Part shown: piece by piece, positions 61,619-64,000 of the stretch | Layout of the letters: every line of letters begins with the position of its first letter | Numbering within the stretch: the stretch's first letter is position 1 | DNA from: Christensenella timonensis | GTDB taxonomy: Bacteria > Bacillota > Clostridia > Christensenellales > Christensenellaceae | Length of the DNA: 64,000 nt | Direction of reading: 5' to 3' | NCBI RefSeq assembly: GCF_900087015.1 | Contig: NZ_FLKP01000002.1 | Coordinates: 62,001 to 126,000, forward strand | Notes under the pieces: model-generated | The model's database searches: none | What the model was told of the DNA's origin: nothing | What the model saw: the letters and a program-made list of their open reading frames with translations, nothing else | Program-made: the position numbers and the translations under genes

Positions 61619-62686
61619 TTAGCCCTCTGCCGCCTTTGCGTATTCATCCAGATAAGGCTGCATATTTTCCGGCGTTACCACGCTGACGCCCGTATCTACA
61701 TATGCCGGCAGCGGGCTTGCCCCGCTCTCCTGCCAGCCGGGGGTCGGATTGAGCGGTGCGTTATCCGCCATATACAGGAACTGGAATGCCCAAAAACCCA
61801 TGTTCCAACTGCTCTGTGCGATCAGCCCGTTGATCGAGCCCTCTTCCATCAGGTCGAGCAGCGATTGATCCACGTCAAAGCTGATCAGCTTGATGTCGCC
61901 CGCTTTGCCGCTTTCCTTGATCGCCGTCGCGGCGCCTACGCCCATGTTTGCATTCGCAGTATAGATCCCGTTTACATTCGGGTTGGACTGGATCAGGGAG
62001 GCCGTGACCTGTGCCGCTACCTCTTCCTGTGTTTCCCCGTCCACTTCCTGTACGATCTTGATATCAGGATATTTGGATTCGATTGTTTCGCGGAACCCGT
62101 TCGCACGTTCTTCGATATTGAGCTGTCCTACCGTCGCGACAATGGCGACCTCGCCCTTTCCACCCAACAGTTCCGCCATATATTCCGCTGCCGCTACGCC
62201 GCCTTCATAATTCTTGGTCGATAAATTGGTGTAGCGCCCGCTGTCGGGTGCGTCCGAATCAAATGTGACGACGGGGATACCTGCCTCGATCGCCTTGTTG
62301 ATCGGTTCGATATAGGCGTCGGGGTTCATACAGGTAACTGCGATCCCGGCCGGCTTTTTGGCAATGACCTGCTCTAAAACAGTGATCGCTTTATTGATAT
62401 CATATTCCGGCGCGCCGTCATATACCGTTGTCGCGCCGTAAAGCGCGGCCCCGTCTTCAAACCCCGCATAACACTGTTTCCAGAAATCGATGCCCGAAAC
62501 GAACGTGACCATATAATATTCCTTTTGCGGGTCGGCCTGCAGCACGCTCCCGCCTGCGTCCCCTCCTGCCGCACTTCCTTCCGCACCCGCTGCCGCGGGC
62601 GTGCTCTGGCAGCCGGCCAGCAGCATACATGCGCACAGGCATACCGTAAGTACAACACCCAACATCTTCATCCAATTCTTTTTCAT
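61619..62686 (-). CDS. Sugar ABC transporter substrate-binding lipoprotein
   Basis: A 355-residue Peripla_BP_4 protein. The signal ends in a LLAGC lipobox. The binding domain begins EYYMVTFVSGIDFWKQCY and has QVIAKKPAGIAVTCMNPDAY and GIPVVTFDSDAPDSGR, the pattern of ribose/xylose/autoinducer-2-type receptors. It is separated from the glycyl radical enzyme gene by two hairpins and follows the permease by 44 bases. A strong AAGGAGGAAG site precedes the ATG. Confidence 0.93.
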   Translation of the reverse strand: MKKNWMKMLGVVLTVCLCACMLLAGCQSTPAAAGAEGSAAGGDAGGSVLQADPQKEYYMVTFVSGIDFWKQCYAGFEDGAALYGATTVYDGAPEYDINKAITVLEQVIAKKPAGIAVTCMNPDAYIEPINKAIEAGIPVVTFDSDAPDSGRYTNLSTKNYEGGVAAAEYMAELLGGKGEVAIVATVGQLNIEERANGFRETIESKYPDIKIVQEVDGETQEEVAAQVTASLIQSNPNVNGIYTANANMGVGAATAIKESGKAGDIKLISFDVDQSLLDLMEEGSINGLIAQSSWNMGFWAFQFLYMADNAPLNPTPGWQESGASPLPAYVDTGVSVVTPENMQPYLDEYAKAAEG

Positions 62687-62730
62687 AACTTCCTCCTTCT
62701 TTTCCAGGGCATAGAAAACTTCAAATTCTC

Positions 62731-63729
62731 TTATTCCGCCACCACCAGGTGGCTCGCTTTCCGTTTATGGTTGATGAAATCTATCGTCACTGCCAGCAGC
62801 AGGATCAGCCCGCTGATCAGCTCCTGCCAATAGACCGAGATTTTGAGAAGTACCAACGCGTTGCTGATGATATTCAGCAATATGATGCCCAGTACAGCGC
62901 CAAAGACCGATCCTTCCCCACCGTTCAAGCTGGTTCCGCCGATGATCGCTGCCGAAATCACGCGCATCTCCGTGCCATCCCCCGAGGTCGGTGTCGCGAC
63001 CCCAAACCGTGCCAGCGAAAGAACGCCGGCAAACGCTGCTAAAAGTGCGCTGGAAAAGTATACGAGCACCTTTACCCTTTTTGTATTGATGCCGGAGAGG
63101 ATCGCCGCCTTTTCATTGCTTCCGGTATAAAAGACTTTACGGAGCGGGGAAGATTTGCGAAGCAGGATATCCCCTACCACAACAAAGGCAATAAAAATAA
63201 TGACCATGACCGGGATCCCGAGCACTTCCCCGCGTCCCAGCGAAAGAAAGCTTTCCGAGGCGTTTTTTAATGAGATCGGGGAACCCGAGGTGATCACATA
63301 GGCGCATCCGCGCGCGATGCTCATCATGGCCAGTGTGATAATAAAAGGGTTGATCCCCACTTTTCCGATAAACAGTCCGCTGACAAGCCCCAGCGCCCCG
63401 CAGATAACGATGGCTACAATGACTCCCATCCAAATATTGATGCCCGAAACAAACATTGCCGCCACAATAGCGCCCGAAAGCCCGACCATGGAGCCGACCG
63501 ATAAATCGAATCCGCCTGATATCAGGGCGATCGTCATGCCGATGACAATGATGCCGTCCGCCGATAACCCAATAGCGGTTGTGCGCAGGTTGTCTGCCGT
63601 TAAGAAAAACGGACTGGCCAGGGAGAGCAGTACCGATATGATGATGATGATCAATAATACCATCGTTTCCCTGATGTCCAGCAGCCTTAAAAACCAGTTC
63701 CTCTTTTTTCCTTTTGCTACCTCTTTCAT
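62731..63729 (-). CDS. Sugar ABC transporter permease (RbsC family)
   Basis: A 332-residue membrane protein with about ten helices, including [18 protein letters not shown] and [20 protein letters not shown], typical for RbsC/AraH/XylH. It overlaps the upstream ATPase gene by four bases (ATGA). Together with that ATPase and the following binding protein it imports a monosaccharide, possibly L-fucose given the downstream isomerase. Confidence 0.94.
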   Translation of the reverse strand: MKEVAKGKKRNWFLRLLDIRETMVLLIIIIISVLLSLASPFFLTADNLRTTAIGLSADGIIVIGMTIALISGGFDLSVGSMVGLSGAIVAAMFVSGINIWMGVIVAIVICGALGLVSGLFIGKVGINPFIITLAMMSIARGCAYVITSGSPISLKNASESFLSLGRGEVLGIPVMVIIFIAFVVVGDILLRKSSPLRKVFYTGSNEKAAILSGINTKRVKVLVYFSSALLAAFAGVLSLARFGVATPTSGDGTEMRVISAAIIGGTSLNGGEGSVFGAVLGIILLNIISNALVLLKISVYWQELISGLILLLAVTIDFINHKRKASHLVVAE

Positions 63730-64000
63730 CTTTCTACCACCTCTGCTTTTTGCTGTGTTTGTTCATTGGAAGCCAGCATAATAATATCTTTTTCATTGAT
63801 GCTCTTTTCGGTGACTTCCCCGGTGATGACGCCTTCCTTCATCACCAGCACCCTGTCGCACATCCCTACGATCTCCGGCAGCTCCGACGATATCACCACC
63901 ACAGCTACCCCTTGGCTTGCAAGGTTGCGCAGGATCCCATGGATCTCCGACTTGGCCCCCACATCGACGCCGCGGGTCGGCTCATCCATGAAAATAACCT
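63726..64000 (-). CDS. Sugar ABC transporter ATP-binding protein (partial; 5' end outside window)
   Basis: Only the last 90 or so residues lie in the window. The frame is open to the edge and includes the Walker B of the second ABC domain ([16 protein letters not shown]) and the H-loop-type ending of RbsA proteins ([20 protein letters not shown]). It is the first visible gene of the fucI operon; the promoter is upstream of the window. Confidence 0.92.
   Translation of the reverse strand, partial: VIFMDEPTRGVDVGAKSEIHGILRNLASQGVAVVVISSELPEIVGMCDRVLVMKEGVITGEVTEKSINEKDIIMLASNEQTQQKAEVVER

Overview
The window looks like the chromosome of a low-to-mid GC Gram-positive anaerobe of the Clostridia (Bacillota). 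The evidence is a set of lipoprotein and LPXTG-type surface proteins, sigma-A style promoters with AGGAGG ribosome sites, a glycyl radical enzyme with its activase, a membrane pyrophosphatase, a DtxR-FeoA-FeoA-FeoB iron cluster and an M-box Mg2+ riboswitch. GC content is slightly above half. No rRNA, tRNA, CRISPR array, prophage or insertion sequence was seen. Family-level placement cannot be settled by eye.

Layout. 1-4.7 kb: the end of a repeat-rich cell-wall-anchored protein and three paralogous NodB-type polysaccharide deacetylase lipoproteins. 4.7-6.8 kb: a small SOS-like cassette (S24/HTH repressor, Y-family polymerase, small unknown protein). 7-9.8 kb: DUF3089 hydrolase, nitroreductase and glycerol-1-phosphate dehydrogenase. 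9.9-14.6 kb: a 1572-residue multi-PAS GGDEF/EAL protein. 14.9-20.7 kb: a sugar ABC operon (binding protein, ATPase, permease, TIM-barrel epimerase) divergent from a DeoR regulator. 20.8-21.5 kb: a decayed DUF1062 gene behind an attenuator-like leader. 21.6-25.7 kb: membrane pyrophosphatase, a YtrA-type GntR regulator and an HdeD/DUF4105-like membrane protein. 25.9-32 kb: esterase plus acyl carrier protein, a two-gene ABC-2 exporter, LytTR/DUF3021, and aminotransferase/MmcQ. 32.1-35.2 kb: M-box riboswitch, a mini-ORF and the MgtA Mg2+ P-type ATPase. 35.3-38.8 kb: a four-Cys small protein and an EndoQ-like PHP nuclease fused to a UvrD helicase. 38.8-40.7 kb: small HTH/RHH regulators, a SLOG protein and an AraC regulator. 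40.9-44.7 kb: a MacB-like ABC system with an exported partner. 44.9-48.3 kb: iron regulator and Feo uptake operon. 48.3-53.5 kb: assorted hydrolases, ImmA-like peptidase, cold-shock protein, nitroreductase, and a TetR/radical SAM pair. 53.6-56.2 kb: a trypsin-like protease joined to a pseudokinase and a repeat domain. 56.4-64 kb: a second sugar operon (ABC transporter, glycyl radical enzyme, activase, L-fucose isomerase) that runs off the right edge.

How the parts work together. Two ribose-type ABC systems each carry their own catabolic enzymes, and in both a strong RNA hairpin follows the binding-protein gene, which suggests graded expression within the operon. Metal homeostasis is prominent: Mg2+ by riboswitch, and iron by a DtxR-type repressor with four matching 18-bp palindromes in the feo region. 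Several regulators sit next to palindromes placed inside their own promoters (S24 repressor, GntR, TetR, HTH/RHH pair). The least conventional genes are the protease-pseudokinase protein, the EndoQ-UvrD fusion, the glycyl radical enzyme in a deoxysugar operon, and the esterase/ACP pair.
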